From: Limnospira sp050045915
GTDB taxonomy: Bacteria > Cyanobacteriota > Cyanobacteriia > Cyanobacteriales > Microcoleaceae
Assembly: GCA_050045915.1 (NCBI GenBank)
Contig: JBNGCR010000031.1
Location: 1 to 37,689 of the forward strand
Length of the DNA: 37,689 nt
Direction of reading: 5' to 3'
Positions 22,294 to 30,553 of this stretch are shown piece after piece (within the stretch, counting starts at the first letter, position 1; every line of letters begins with the position of its first letter). The notes beneath the pieces were generated by a model that was given only the letters and a program-made list of their open reading frames with translations, made no database searches and was not told the DNA's origin. The translations under genes were made by a program, and so were the position numbers.

Positions 22294-23823
22294 ATGCAAG
22301 AAGAACTTAGTATCCTAATTGAAGCTCGATATCCTCTGATCTACCTCGTAACTTTCGAGGAGGAGCGGTCTGAGCAGGCGATCGCGACCATCGTACAGAA
22401 CTCGAAGCGCCAGAGGGAAGTATACGTCTGGACCGTCACTCGCGGACTAACCCAATACAGCCGGGATCAAGCCCGGAACACGGTACAGTCCAACACGGTA
22501 TCGCCACAAGCTGCGATCGAATGGGTGATTCGGCACAGGGAGCCAAATGCTAGTGGCAGTATTTACATCTTTAAAGATTTGCATCCCTTTAAAGATTCTC
22601 CAGAGGTAACCCGGTGTTTGCGGGATGCGATCGCCAGTTTCAAAGGCACAAACAAGACCATCGTCCTGATGTCCCCCGTGCAGGAAGTCCCCATCGAGTT
22701 GGAGAAGGAAGTTGTAGTTCTGGACTTCCCCCTGCCGGACATGAAAGAACTCAACCAAGTGCTCTCGTCCCAACTCGATCAGGCCCGTTCCCGTCGGATC
22801 ACCACCGAAACTCGGGAAAAGTTGCTCAAAGCCGCCCTAGGTTTGACGCGGGACGAAGCCGAGAAGGTGTACCGCAAAGCCTATGTGACGGCGAACCGGC
22901 TGACGGACAAAGAAGTTGACATCGTTCTGTCCGAGAAAAAGCAACTGATTCGGCGTAACGGTATTCTCGATTTCATCGACGTGGATGAAACCATCGATGC
23001 CGTCGGTGGCTTGGAAGAGTTGAAGCGCTGGTTGCAACAACGCTCCGACGCCTTCACCGAGCGGGCTCGGGAGTACGGATTGCCCCAACCCAAGGGAATG
23101 CTCATCCTGGGAATTCCGGGCTGCGGAAAGTCCCTCATCGCCAAAACCACGTCCCGTCTCTGGGGTTTGCCCCTGCTACGGCTGGATATGGGCCGGGTGT
23201 ACGACGGTTCGATGGTAGGGCGATCGGAAGCCAACCTCCGCAACGCCCTGAAAACGGCAGAGTCCATCTCACCGGCGATTCTATTCATCGACGAACTCGA
23301 CAAATCCTTCGCAGGGGGAACCGGGTCGGCAGACTCCGACGGTGGCACCTCAAGCCGGATCTTCGGTTCGTTCCTCACCTGGATGCAAGAGAAACAGTCC
23401 CCCGTGTTCGTGATGGCAACCGCCAACCGAGTGGAGCGTCTCCCCGGCGAGTTCCTCCGAAAAGGACGATTTGACGAAATCTTCTTCGTGGACTTGCCCA
23501 CCAAAGAAGAACGGGAAGATATTTTCAGAATTCACCTCTCCAAGCGTCGTTCGGATATCGATCGCTTCGATCTCGATCAACTCTCCACCGTATCCGACGG
23601 CTTCTCCGGAGCAGAACTTGAGCAGGCCTTGGTCGCCGCCATGTACGAGGCCTTCGCTCAAGACCGCGAGTTTACGCAGCTCGACATCATCGCCGCCATC
23701 AAGGCGACCCTACCGCTGTCGAAGACGATGAACGAACAGGTCACAGCGCTACGTGACTGGGCCCGACAGCGGGCGCGACCGGCTGCGTCCTCCGTCGCTG
23801 AATATCAGCGCATGGAGTTCTGA
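22294..23823 (+). CDS. ycf46: Ycf46-type AAA ATPase
   Basis: A 509-residue AAA protein close to the usual Ycf46 length. Residues 1-230 are a family-specific N-terminal region (MQEELSILIEARYPLIYLVT, YVWTVTRGL, FKDLHPF). The AAA core has Walker A GIPGCGKS at 273-280, Walker B AILFIDELDK near 328-337 and the sensor/arginine-finger part MATANRVERLPGEFLRKGRF near 377-396. The plastid gene ycf46 and Synechocystis slr0374 belong here, and the latter has been linked to regulation of CO2 utilisation. The start at 22294 is preceded by GAGG and matches family N-termini. It follows the RHH-like gene and precedes ycf35 by 171 bp, a gap that holds a CTCCTG/CAGGAG hairpin at 23832-23850. Confidence 0.95.
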   Translation: MQEELSILIEARYPLIYLVTFEEERSEQAIATIVQNSKRQREVYVWTVTRGLTQYSRDQARNTVQSNTVSPQAAIEWVIRHREPNASGSIYIFKDLHPFKDSPEVTRCLRDAIASFKGTNKTIVLMSPVQEVPIELEKEVVVLDFPLPDMKELNQVLSSQLDQARSRRITTETREKLLKAALGLTRDEAEKVYRKAYVTANRLTDKEVDIVLSEKKQLIRRNGILDFIDVDETIDAVGGLEELKRWLQQRSDAFTERAREYGLPQPKGMLILGIPGCGKSLIAKTTSRLWGLPLLRLDMGRVYDGSMVGRSEANLRNALKTAESISPAILFIDELDKSFAGGTGSADSDGGTSSRIFGSFLTWMQEKQSPVFVMATANRVERLPGEFLRKGRFDEIFFVDLPTKEEREDIFRIHLSKRRSDIDRFDLDQLSTVSDGFSGAELEQALVAAMYEAFAQDREFTQLDIIAAIKATLPLSKTMNEQVTALRDWARQRARPAASSVAEYQRMEF

Positions 23824-23994
23824 CAGGCTTTCTCCTGGTCCAAACAGGAGCAAAGGCTAGCACTGGTAAGTGACTAGCAGTTTCTACCCCAATCGTCTTT
23901 GCGATCGACGCCAACGCTGCTTCAGCAAAGCGATTCCAGTTCAAACCCAAAACCGTTGTTGTTTCGTTTTCAGTTCCACTAGGAGGATACCTAA

Positions 23995-24348
23995 ATGTCT
24001 CACTTTAGCACACTGCGTACCAAGATCACCGATGCCGAAATCCTAAAGGCTTCCTTGCGCGATCTGGGTATCTCTGTGAAGTCCAACGCTGATGTCCGCG
24101 GCTACAACGGCCAGCGCGTCCGCGCCGACTTGGTTGCTACCCTCGAGGGTGAGTATGACCTGGGTTGGTCCCGCAACAGCGATGGAACCTACGACCTGAT
24201 CGCCGATCTCTGGGGTGTTGCTAAAAAGCACAACCAAACCGAGCTGATCAACTCCATCAACCAGAAGTACGCCGTCAACAAGACTCTGTCTGATGTGAAG
24301 CAGCGCGGTCTGCAAGGCGCCAACGTCAAGCTGGTCGTCCAAAAGTAG
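23995..24348 (+). CDS. ycf35: Ycf35/DUF1257 family protein
   Basis: A 117-residue protein that begins MSHFSTLRTKITDAEILKAS, the standard start of DUF1257/Ycf35 proteins of cyanobacteria and red-lineage plastids. Conserved parts follow: LRDLGISVKSNADVRGYNG, DLGWSRNSDGTYDLIADLWG and INQKYAVNKTLSDVKQRGL. A strong ribosome-binding site (AGGAGG, 23981-23986) and even codon use suggest high expression. The function is not known. It is on the same strand as ycf46, and a rho-independent terminator follows, so the RHH-like gene, ycf46 and ycf35 may form one unit. Confidence 0.95.
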   Translation: MSHFSTLRTKITDAEILKASLRDLGISVKSNADVRGYNGQRVRADLVATLEGEYDLGWSRNSDGTYDLIADLWGVAKKHNQTELINSINQKYAVNKTLSDVKQRGLQGANVKLVVQK

Positions 24349-24372
24349 AATCTCTGAGCGTTCCCAAGCTAG

Positions 24373-24408
24373 CGGGTTAACCATATGCGGGTTAGCCCGT
24401 TTCTTTTG
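24373..24408 (+). terminator. Rho-independent terminator after ycf35
   Basis: CGGGTTAACC (24373-24382) pairs with GGTTAGCCCG (24390-24399) in ten pairs including one G-U wobble. TTTCTTTT follows directly. It lies 25 bp after the ycf35 stop. Beyond it, 24413-24432 holds 7-bp GGGAATC repeats, and 24433-24733 is AT-rich with no gene. Confidence 0.92.
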
Positions 24409-24733
24409 AATTGGGAATCGGGAATCGGAATCATATCAAAAACAGTCGGAGTCATTGAAAATTAGCTCGGGACGCGATCGCACCCCAAAAGGTATATAAA
24501 AATCTATCTAAAATTTAAATGCATAGATTGACTTTTATAGGTTGAAACCCTATCAATGTATTCATTAATACTTGATACCCCCGTCGCCAGAAAATTGGGA
24601 GTCGGGAATCAATGAAATCTCAAATCAGGGCGCAAGCCAGGGGCCCCTAAAATTACCGACACCTGGGCATTGTGCGATCGGGATTGAAGATGAGGATATT
24701 CCCAAATCCCGATCGGCTGAAAGCTGAAAGCTA

Positions 24734-25285
24734 TTAAGAGGCGGTTCCCTGCAACTCGTCCAAGCGGGCCAGCACTTCCTGGCTGTGAACGGCGGGAATG
24801 ACGCCGACAAACCGTTCCCGGAGAATGCCCTCCGGATCGACGATAAACGAATGCCGCATGGAGAAGAAATTCAGCCAAGATCCGTAAGCCTTGCTGACGC
24901 TGCCATCCACATCCGCCAGCAGGGGAAACTTTAACCCCTCCGAATCGCAGAAGTCCGCGTGAGAGTCCACATCGTCGGCGCTGATGCCCAGAATTTGGGC
25001 GTTTCGGGCGAGATATTGGGGCAGGTCTTGTTGGAAGCGGCGGGCCTCCAGGGTGCATCCCGGCGTGAAATCTTTGGGGTAAAAATAGACCACCACCCAC
25101 TGTCCCCGGTAATCCGAGAGGGACACTTCCCCATCGCCGGTGTTGGTGGGGAGGGTGAATTCCGGGGCGGGTTCGTCCAGTGGCGGGAGGGAGCCCCCCA
25201 AGGCATGGGCGGGGGCGGCCAGATTCAGGTTAAACAGGGCGATCGCGATCGCCAACAAAAGACCGATACAGGTTCGACGGGACAT
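24734..25285 (-). CDS. Exported PrxQ/BCP-type peroxiredoxin
   Basis: A 183-residue protein. Residues 1-27 form a Sec signal peptide (RRT, hydrophobic LLLAIAIALFNLNLA, cleavage after APAHA). The peroxiredoxin domain has PAPEFTLPTNTG near 39-50, the peroxidatic site DFTPGCTLEARRF with Cys77 and the typical SWLNFFSMRHSFIVDPEG near 136-153. Such enzymes reduce hydrogen peroxide and alkyl hydroperoxides. The resolving Cys that PrxQ usually has five residues after the first is replaced by Arg82. The other mature Cys is Cys113. It would act in the lumen or periplasm. It is divergent from the cyclophilin-RTX gene, with 167 bp between starts. Confidence 0.9.
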   Translation of the reverse strand: MSRRTCIGLLLAIAIALFNLNLAAPAHALGGSLPPLDEPAPEFTLPTNTGDGEVSLSDYRGQWVVVYFYPKDFTPGCTLEARRFQQDLPQYLARNAQILGISADDVDSHADFCDSEGLKFPLLADVDGSVSKAYGSWLNFFSMRHSFIVDPEGILRERFVGVIPAVHSQEVLARLDELQGTAS

Positions 25286-25452
25286 GATATCGACTCAAAT
25301 GAGAACTTCTTTACATATCTTTACACAAAATCCGATTCGAGTTGAGGCGGGGGGAACATCGGAGGCGGATTTGCTCTCAGGGATAGCGATCGCCGGTGAA
25401 AAATGGTTCGGAAACGGGTTAATATCGTGTACGGAAAAATTGTGTTTTAAAT

Positions 25453-26781
25453 ATGGCAGACGTTCAGGCATTAAACGGTCAGGCACTCGTGGCAATGGTG
25501 GTCAACGATGCCCCCATTGTGATTCAAGTTGACGGTGATAACGCCCCCCTCACGGCCGGGAATTTTGTCGAATTGGTGGATCGAGATTTTTACGACGGCA
25601 TTTCCTTTCACCGAGTCGTCCGCGAACCGAATCCCTTCGTCGTCCAAGCGGGCGATCCCAACAGTTTAGATCCGACGTTTCCTGAAGATTTACTCGGAGG
25701 TGGGGGCTTTGTCGATCCGGATACCGGAGAAGTCCGCAATATTCCCTTGGAAATTAAACCGGAAGGGGCGGCGGAACCGATTTATAGCCAAACCTTTCAA
25801 CAGGCTGGAATGACTCTCCCTCCCGCGCTGCCAAATGTTCAAGGAACGATCGCGATGGCGCGATCGGACGCTCCCGATTCGGCCTCCTCTCAATTTTATA
25901 TCAATCTGGTCGATAATCCCAATTTAGATGGCAATTATGCCGTGTTTGGGGGATTGGTTCAGGGGTTCGATGTGGTCGATCAAATTCAACAGGGCGATCG
26001 CATCCAAGATGCCGAAGTGATCGACGGTATTCTACCCACCCGCGTTTCGAGTTTGATCGCAGATCCGGCCCTTTTAAACCGGTTTATCAATCGGATCAAC
26101 GTGACAAGTTTGCCCCTTTCTTTTGCCTTTCCCCAAGAGATTGATGCGGATAATGTCATTGAAATCCCCCAGGACATCAGCCTGCAAAATCCCCGGGGCA
26201 TCCTGGCGGGGGCGGGCAATGATTTGATTACAGGATCGCCCGTCAGCGATGCCATTAACGGCAACCAGGGCAACGATACAATTTCCGGTGTCGGCGGAGA
26301 TGATTACCTGTTCGGCGGCCGGGATGACGACCTTTTAAATGGCAATGAAGGCAACGATATCATCAACGGAAATCGGGGCAATGATGTTGTTTTTGGCGGT
26401 GTCGGCAATGACTTTATTCGCGGGGGACAGGACAACGATAATTTGTCCGGAGATGCCGGAGATGATTATCTGATCGGAGATGGGGGAACCGATACCCTGA
26501 CGGGCGGCGAAGGGGCGGATACGTTCATTTTGGGCGGTGCGGAAACGTCCGCAGAACTCGCCGATCGCATCCTCGATTTTAATCCCGCCGAGGGCGATCG
26601 CATCGCGGTGGTGGAGGCGATCGATCCGGCGACTTTAGTTTTGAATGTGGCGGGCACCGGCACTCAAATTCAACTCCCCGGCGGCGGTATTTTGGGGGTG
26701 GTTGAAAATACCCAACCCGATGCGGTTCGGGGGGCAATTTTTGCCCTATCTGGGGAAGATTTAGCTTTGACAATTGGATAA
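25453..26781 (+). CDS. Cyclophilin-type peptidyl-prolyl isomerase fused to RTX calcium repeats
   Basis: A 442-residue fusion. Residues ~12-200 are a cyclophilin domain: TAGNFVELVDRDFYDGISFH and RVV (catalytic Arg), FVVQAGD, GTIAMARSDAPDSASSQFYI, and FGGLVQGFDVVDQI. Residues ~260-360 hold about ten nonapeptides of the GGxGxDxhx calcium-binding type (GNQGNDTIS, GNEGNDIIN, GDAGDDYLI). The end, ADRILDFNPAEGDRI, is the usual post-RTX segment. There is no N-terminal signal peptide. RTX proteins are normally exported by type I secretion and fold on binding external calcium, so this is probably an extracellular or surface prolyl isomerase. No T1SS genes are adjacent. It could assist folding of other secreted proteins. 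Confidence 0.93.
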   Translation: MADVQALNGQALVAMVVNDAPIVIQVDGDNAPLTAGNFVELVDRDFYDGISFHRVVREPNPFVVQAGDPNSLDPTFPEDLLGGGGFVDPDTGEVRNIPLEIKPEGAAEPIYSQTFQQAGMTLPPALPNVQGTIAMARSDAPDSASSQFYINLVDNPNLDGNYAVFGGLVQGFDVVDQIQQGDRIQDAEVIDGILPTRVSSLIADPALLNRFINRINVTSLPLSFAFPQEIDADNVIEIPQDISLQNPRGILAGAGNDLITGSPVSDAINGNQGNDTISGVGGDDYLFGGRDDDLLNGNEGNDIINGNRGNDVVFGGVGNDFIRGGQDNDNLSGDAGDDYLIGDGGTDTLTGGEGADTFILGGAETSAELADRILDFNPAEGDRIAVVEAIDPATLVLNVAGTGTQIQLPGGGILGVVENTQPDAVRGAIFALSGEDLALTIG

Positions 26782-26830
26782 GCTGGGAGATGTGTAAGTT
26801 GGCTTGAATGAGAGTAGATATTGTTGAACT

Positions 26831-26856
26831 CCCCTCTCCCAAAGTTGGGAGAGGGG
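26831..26856. repeat. Perfect hairpin CCCCTCTCCC/GGGAGAGGGG
   Basis: A 10-bp perfect stem with loop AAAGTT, followed by TTGGGGGTGAGGG rather than a T-run. This is a common intergenic repeat in cyanobacteria. It lies 50 bp after the cyclophilin-RTX stop and may act as a 3'-end or boundary structure. Confidence 0.75.
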
Positions 26857-26918
26857 TTGGGGGTGAGGGCGAGAAGCCTCAACTCAGCCTACACTAGAGA
26901 AAGAGTGATAGTAACCCC

Positions 26919-28016
26919 ATGTCTCAGTCAGCAAAATCCGGCGGTTGTCGCAAAATGGTGCGGCGGACATTTCTGGTATTGGTGGGAATCGGCTTATTCC
27001 GAATTTTGAAAGCCGTTTTTTCCATCCCTGAAAACCGCACCCGCGCGATCGCTTTTATCGATCCTTACTTGCAAGAATACTTCCCCTGGCTGTCCGCACG
27101 GCTGCAATCCGCCGATGCCCCGGTTCCCCAGCCGACGATCAAACCTTTGCCCAACGCCCCGATACCGGAAGCGGAACCTTTACCCGCCGCCCCGATTCCG
27201 AAGGCGACACCCCAACCGACGCCGGAATCCGTTTCAGGAAATCCGGTTATTGTCACCCAAAAGCAACTGTTGGGGGTGCCCTTTTATCAGACGGCGATCG
27301 ATTTGCGGGACTCCCAAACCTTGCTGACTATCGGATTGGCGAATAACGCCAAACAAGCCAACAGCAATAAATCCTCTCAAGGTGACGAACCCTTTGAAAA
27401 TATGGTGAAACGCCACCCGGCGGCGGTGGTGGCGAACGGCACATTTTTTAGCAAAGATGACGAAAAGCGGGTGATGGGAAATATGGTGGCGGCGGGGCAG
27501 TTTCTCAAATACAGCCGTTGGGAAAACTTCGGGACGACGCTGGGTTTGCGGGAGGGTAATCGCCCGGAAATGATCACCGCCAGGGCACAGGGAAAACCGG
27601 AATGGGACCAACATTGGTTTTCGATTACCTGCGGCCCCCGGTTGGTGAAAGGGGGTAAAATTTGGCTGGCGCCCAAAACGGAAGGGTTCAAAGATCCCCA
27701 CGTTTTGGATGTGGGGTATCGGACGGCGATCGGATTTACCGAGGATGGCAATCAATTATTTTTGGTGTCGTTTTTGGCGAGTTTATCATTGCAGAAAGAG
27801 GCGGAAGTGATGAAGGCGTTGGGGTGTTACGAGGCGATGAATCTGGATGGTGGCGCGTCGGAAGCCCTCGCCTATCAGAATCAGGTGCTTGTTTCTCCGG
27901 GACGGAATTTGACGAATGTTATTATTGTGTACGATCGCAATTTTCCCGCCCCCCAGGAGGTTCAAACCGCCTGGGGTAAATTTCAAAACGGCGATCGCCC
28001 CAAAATTCCCGGTTAA
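26919..28016 (+). CDS. Phosphodiester glycosidase (NAGPA/DUF2233) family protein
   Basis: A 365-residue protein anchored by one N-terminal helix (residues ~14-33). A Pro-rich spacer follows (~67-110; PNAPIPEAEPLPAAPIPK). The catalytic domain begins near residue 110, with AAVVANGTFFSKDD near 167-180, ITCGPRLVKGGKIW near 233-246, GYRTAIGFTEDG near 267-278 and MNLDGGASEALAY near 306-318, the family signature. NAGPA-type enzymes remove GlcNAc from phosphodiesters, and bacterial members act on cell-envelope polymers. The catalytic domain would face the periplasm. The exact substrate is unknown. The next gene starts 14 bp after the stop, so the two are co-transcribed. Confidence 0.88.
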   Translation: MSQSAKSGGCRKMVRRTFLVLVGIGLFRILKAVFSIPENRTRAIAFIDPYLQEYFPWLSARLQSADAPVPQPTIKPLPNAPIPEAEPLPAAPIPKATPQPTPESVSGNPVIVTQKQLLGVPFYQTAIDLRDSQTLLTIGLANNAKQANSNKSSQGDEPFENMVKRHPAAVVANGTFFSKDDEKRVMGNMVAAGQFLKYSRWENFGTTLGLREGNRPEMITARAQGKPEWDQHWFSITCGPRLVKGGKIWLAPKTEGFKDPHVLDVGYRTAIGFTEDGNQLFLVSFLASLSLQKEAEVMKALGCYEAMNLDGGASEALAYQNQVLVSPGRNLTNVIIVYDRNFPAPQEVQTAWGKFQNGDRPKIPG

Positions 28017-28029
28017 ATGGATTGGAAAA

Positions 28030-28665
28030 ATGACCCCCAATTTTACGGCGGCAAACTGGATCTACCCTCCCAAAAATTATGACATTCGACCCGATTTTGT
28101 CCGCATCGAAACCGAAGCGGAAACCGATTTTTGGCAGCGCAGTTATTACGGTTTCAGAAATGAGAATGCGCCGGCTTTGTTGCTGGAGTGCGATCGCAAC
28201 TTTACCTTTACCGTCCGAGTTTCCTTTGACTATCAAACCCGGTTCGATCAGTGCGGTGTCATCATTTACGGCGATCGCGAAAATTGGTTCAAAGCGTCCA
28301 TCGAATATGAAAATAACGAGATTTCCCGTTTGGGAAGTGTCGTCACAAATTTGGGCTATTCCGACTGGGCGACGACCGATATTCCCACCCCGAAACTGAT
28401 CTGGTATCGTCTCAGCCGCCGGGGGCCGGATTTTTTGATCGAGTCCGCGATCGACGGAATCACCTTCAAACAAATGCGAATTTTTCACCTTCATTATTTG
28501 GGAGAAACGTCGCCGGAAATGGGAAAAGCCGATCCACCCCATCCCCCAAGTTTGTCAATTCGCTACGGTTTGTATGCCTGTAGCCCCTCGAATTCATCTT
28601 TTGTCGCTCAATTCGATAACTTTAAATTGACCGAATGTCGGTGGAAGTCCCATTTTTCCGAATAA
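28030..28665 (+). CDS. DUF1349 concanavalin-like protein
   Basis: A 211-residue protein of the DUF1349 family, a jelly-roll lectin/glucanase-like fold. FTVRVSFDYQTRFDQCGVII followed by YGDRENWFKASIEYEN is the core signature, with TKLIWYRLSRRG-like and GLYACSP strands after it. No signal peptide is present, so it is probably cytoplasmic. In yeast a relative (Ree1) affects enolase regulation; no precise bacterial role is known. It probably forms an operon with the NAGPA-family gene. The start at 28030 (MTPNFTAANWIYPP) fits the short spacing; an in-frame extension upstream overlaps the previous gene. Confidence 0.85.
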   Translation: MTPNFTAANWIYPPKNYDIRPDFVRIETEAETDFWQRSYYGFRNENAPALLLECDRNFTFTVRVSFDYQTRFDQCGVIIYGDRENWFKASIEYENNEISRLGSVVTNLGYSDWATTDIPTPKLIWYRLSRRGPDFLIESAIDGITFKQMRIFHLHYLGETSPEMGKADPPHPPSLSIRYGLYACSPSNSSFVAQFDNFKLTECRWKSHFSE

Positions 28666-28751
28666 AGCTTCACCCCACCCGCATTGAAAAATTCCCACCT
28701 GACACCAGGACGGTTGGCAGTATACTAAACAGTTGGGCGTTGGAATTGGGG

Positions 28752-29462
28752 ATGATGAGACTGAGAAAATGGGCGATACGCCTGACGGCACGCTTGGCGA
28801 TCGCATTTCTAATCCTTTTGGGGCTGACCTGGGGATGGGTTGCCCCGGCCGATGCTGTCAGTTTATCCGATCGCGATCGCCTGCTGAAGAAAAACGCCTG
28901 TCCCTCATTTTTGTGGCAGGCGTGCGACCTCCGAAAAGCCGATTTGCGGGGATTGGATCTCACCGAAGCCAACCTGGGGGGGGCAAATTTGCGCGACGCC
29001 GACTTGCAGGACGCAGTTTTCAAACGGGCGAACCTGGCCGGGGCGAATTTGCGCGGGGCGAATTTGCGCGGCACCAACTTATTTGAAGCCGACCTGAACC
29101 GGGCGATTTTGGACGGTGCCGATTTGAGAGACGCGCAATTATTGGAAGCCAATTTGACGTTGGCGAGTTTGAGACGGGCTGACCTCAGAAATGCCAATTT
29201 TTTGGAGGCGAGACTCTGGGGGGCAGATTTGACCGGGGCGGATTTGCGACAAGCCAGCTTACGAAGTGCGGATTTGGAATACGCAAACCTCGCCGAAAGC
29301 AACTTGAGTCGGGCCGACTTACACAGCTTCTATTTCCGGGAAATTCAGAAACCCACCAACCTCAGCCACGCCAATTTGGAGGGGGCAAATTTGTCTAAAG
29401 CGAACCTGCGGGGGGTTATTTTTCGCGGCGCCGTGATGCCGGACGGGCGGATTTCGGATTGA
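28752..29462 (+). CDS. Exported pentapeptide repeat protein
   Basis: A 236-residue protein. Residues 1-34 form a signal peptide (MRLRKWAIRL, hydrophobic LAIAFLILLGLTWGWV, cleavage near ADA). After a helical cap (SDRDRLLKKNACPSFLWQAC) the rest is about 30 A(D/N)LxxA repeats (ADLRGLDL, ANLGGANL, ADLRDAQL). Two Cys residues (near 50 and 58) flank the cap and might form a disulfide. It would act in the lumen or periplasm. Pentapeptide beta-helices usually bind other proteins; no enzymatic residue is seen. The start at 28752 fits the signal peptide; the longer frame from 28635 overlaps the preceding gene. Confidence 0.88.
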   Translation: MMRLRKWAIRLTARLAIAFLILLGLTWGWVAPADAVSLSDRDRLLKKNACPSFLWQACDLRKADLRGLDLTEANLGGANLRDADLQDAVFKRANLAGANLRGANLRGTNLFEADLNRAILDGADLRDAQLLEANLTLASLRRADLRNANFLEARLWGADLTGADLRQASLRSADLEYANLAESNLSRADLHSFYFREIQKPTNLSHANLEGANLSKANLRGVIFRGAVMPDGRISD

Positions 29463-29685
29463 TGGCTGCGCCGGGGAGTCGGGAATCGGGAGTCGGGAGT
29501 CGGGGGGCGGAGGAAGAAATCAAGAAAATTTCATTTTTCATTTTTCATTTTTCACTTTCCCCACACCCGTCGCCCTGAGCGGAGTCGAAGGGCTATACCC
29601 CACACCCCACACCCCAACCCCATCTTTAAGAGTCTGAGAAAACGTTACAATCCTTAATGGAGCCAAAAGAATTGCACCGAATCCG
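29463..29685. repeat. Intergenic region packed with 7-bp tandem repeats
   Basis: Four units of GGGAGTC type fill 29474-29501 (the second is GGGAATC). Three perfect TTTTTCA units fill 29534-29554. About two CCCCACA units lie at 29598-29611. Between them the phrase GCCCTGAGCGGAGTCGAAGG is a known bacterial dispersed repeat form. No gene is visible. Confidence 0.85.
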
Positions 29686-30423
29686 ATGATCGAAACCCTG
29701 CAAACCCAACTGTACGAAGTCGCCCAATTTGCCAATTCCCTCGTCCGGGACCAACTGACGCACCTGGGATGGGCCAGCATTTTGACGCTGTTCGCCGCCG
29801 GGTTGCTCACCAGTCTAACCCCCTGTATGCTTTCCATGTTGCCGATTACCGTCGGCTATATCGGGGGGTACGAGAACCAAACGCGCCTGCAAGCCGCCAC
29901 CCAGTCCGCCTGGTTCGCCTTGGGGTTGGCGACGACGCTGGCGGGGTTGGGCATTTTCGCGACGCTGGTGGGGCAGGTTTACGGTCAAATTGGGGTGGGA
30001 TTGCCGATTGTCGTCAGTATCATCGCCATTTTGATGGGGTTAAATCTTTTGGAAGCCCTGCCCCTGCAACTGCCGGCTTTTGATACGATGGGTTGGATTC
30101 CCAAAACCCTGCCGGACGGATTGCGATCGTACCTGCTGGGACTGACGTTCGGTTTGGTGGCTTCCCCGTGCAGCACCCCCGTTTTGGCGACGCTTCTAGC
30201 CTGGGTTTCCACCACCGGGGACATTCTCCTGGGGGGGATGCTGCTGTTGTCCTACGCCGTGGGTTACGTCGCCCCCTTAGTGTTCGCCGGCACGTTTACC
30301 GCTACGATTAAAAGGTTGCTGGCGCTGCGAGAGTGGTCGGGTTGGATTACTCCGGTGAGCGGCGCTTTGTTGGTGGGGTTCGGAGTCTTTTCCCTGTTGT
30401 TTCGACTGTCTCCCATCGCCTAG
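29686..30423 (+). CDS. ccdA: CcdA thiol-disulfide transmembrane electron carrier
   Basis: A 245-residue protein with six predicted membrane helices. The two redox cysteines are in the standard places: SLTPCMLSMLP (Cys47, helix 1) and VASPCSTPVLA (Cys162, helix 4). CcdA takes electrons from stromal/cytoplasmic thioredoxin across the membrane to a lumenal acceptor such as the TxlA/HCF164 protein encoded at 4185-4772. This keeps the apocytochrome haem-binding cysteines reduced. ccs1 follows 130 bp downstream on the same strand; the gap contains TTGCCTC-type 7-bp repeats. Confidence 0.95.
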   Translation: MIETLQTQLYEVAQFANSLVRDQLTHLGWASILTLFAAGLLTSLTPCMLSMLPITVGYIGGYENQTRLQAATQSAWFALGLATTLAGLGIFATLVGQVYGQIGVGLPIVVSIIAILMGLNLLEALPLQLPAFDTMGWIPKTLPDGLRSYLLGLTFGLVASPCSTPVLATLLAWVSTTGDILLGGMLLLSYAVGYVAPLVFAGTFTATIKRLLALREWSGWITPVSGALLVGFGVFSLLFRLSPIA

Positions 30424-30553
30424 CCGAGTTTTTATAGCCCGGAAGTCTGCCATGTTTCATCACACCCGCCCACCTTTGACTTTTGCCTCTTGCCTCCTGA
30501 CTCTTGCCTCTCAAACGAAAAATTTAACATAAGAAACCGAGTCTAATTTCCCT

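Noticed and set aside
22209..22310. 33-codon leader peptide between the RHH-like gene and ycf46
   Set aside because: The AGGAGG upstream is about 17 bases from its ATG, too far to serve it, and the peptide has no regulatory features.
26831..26856. Rho-independent terminator of the cyclophilin-RTX gene
   Set aside because: The stem is perfect but is followed by a G-rich stretch without a T-run; it fits a dispersed repeat better.
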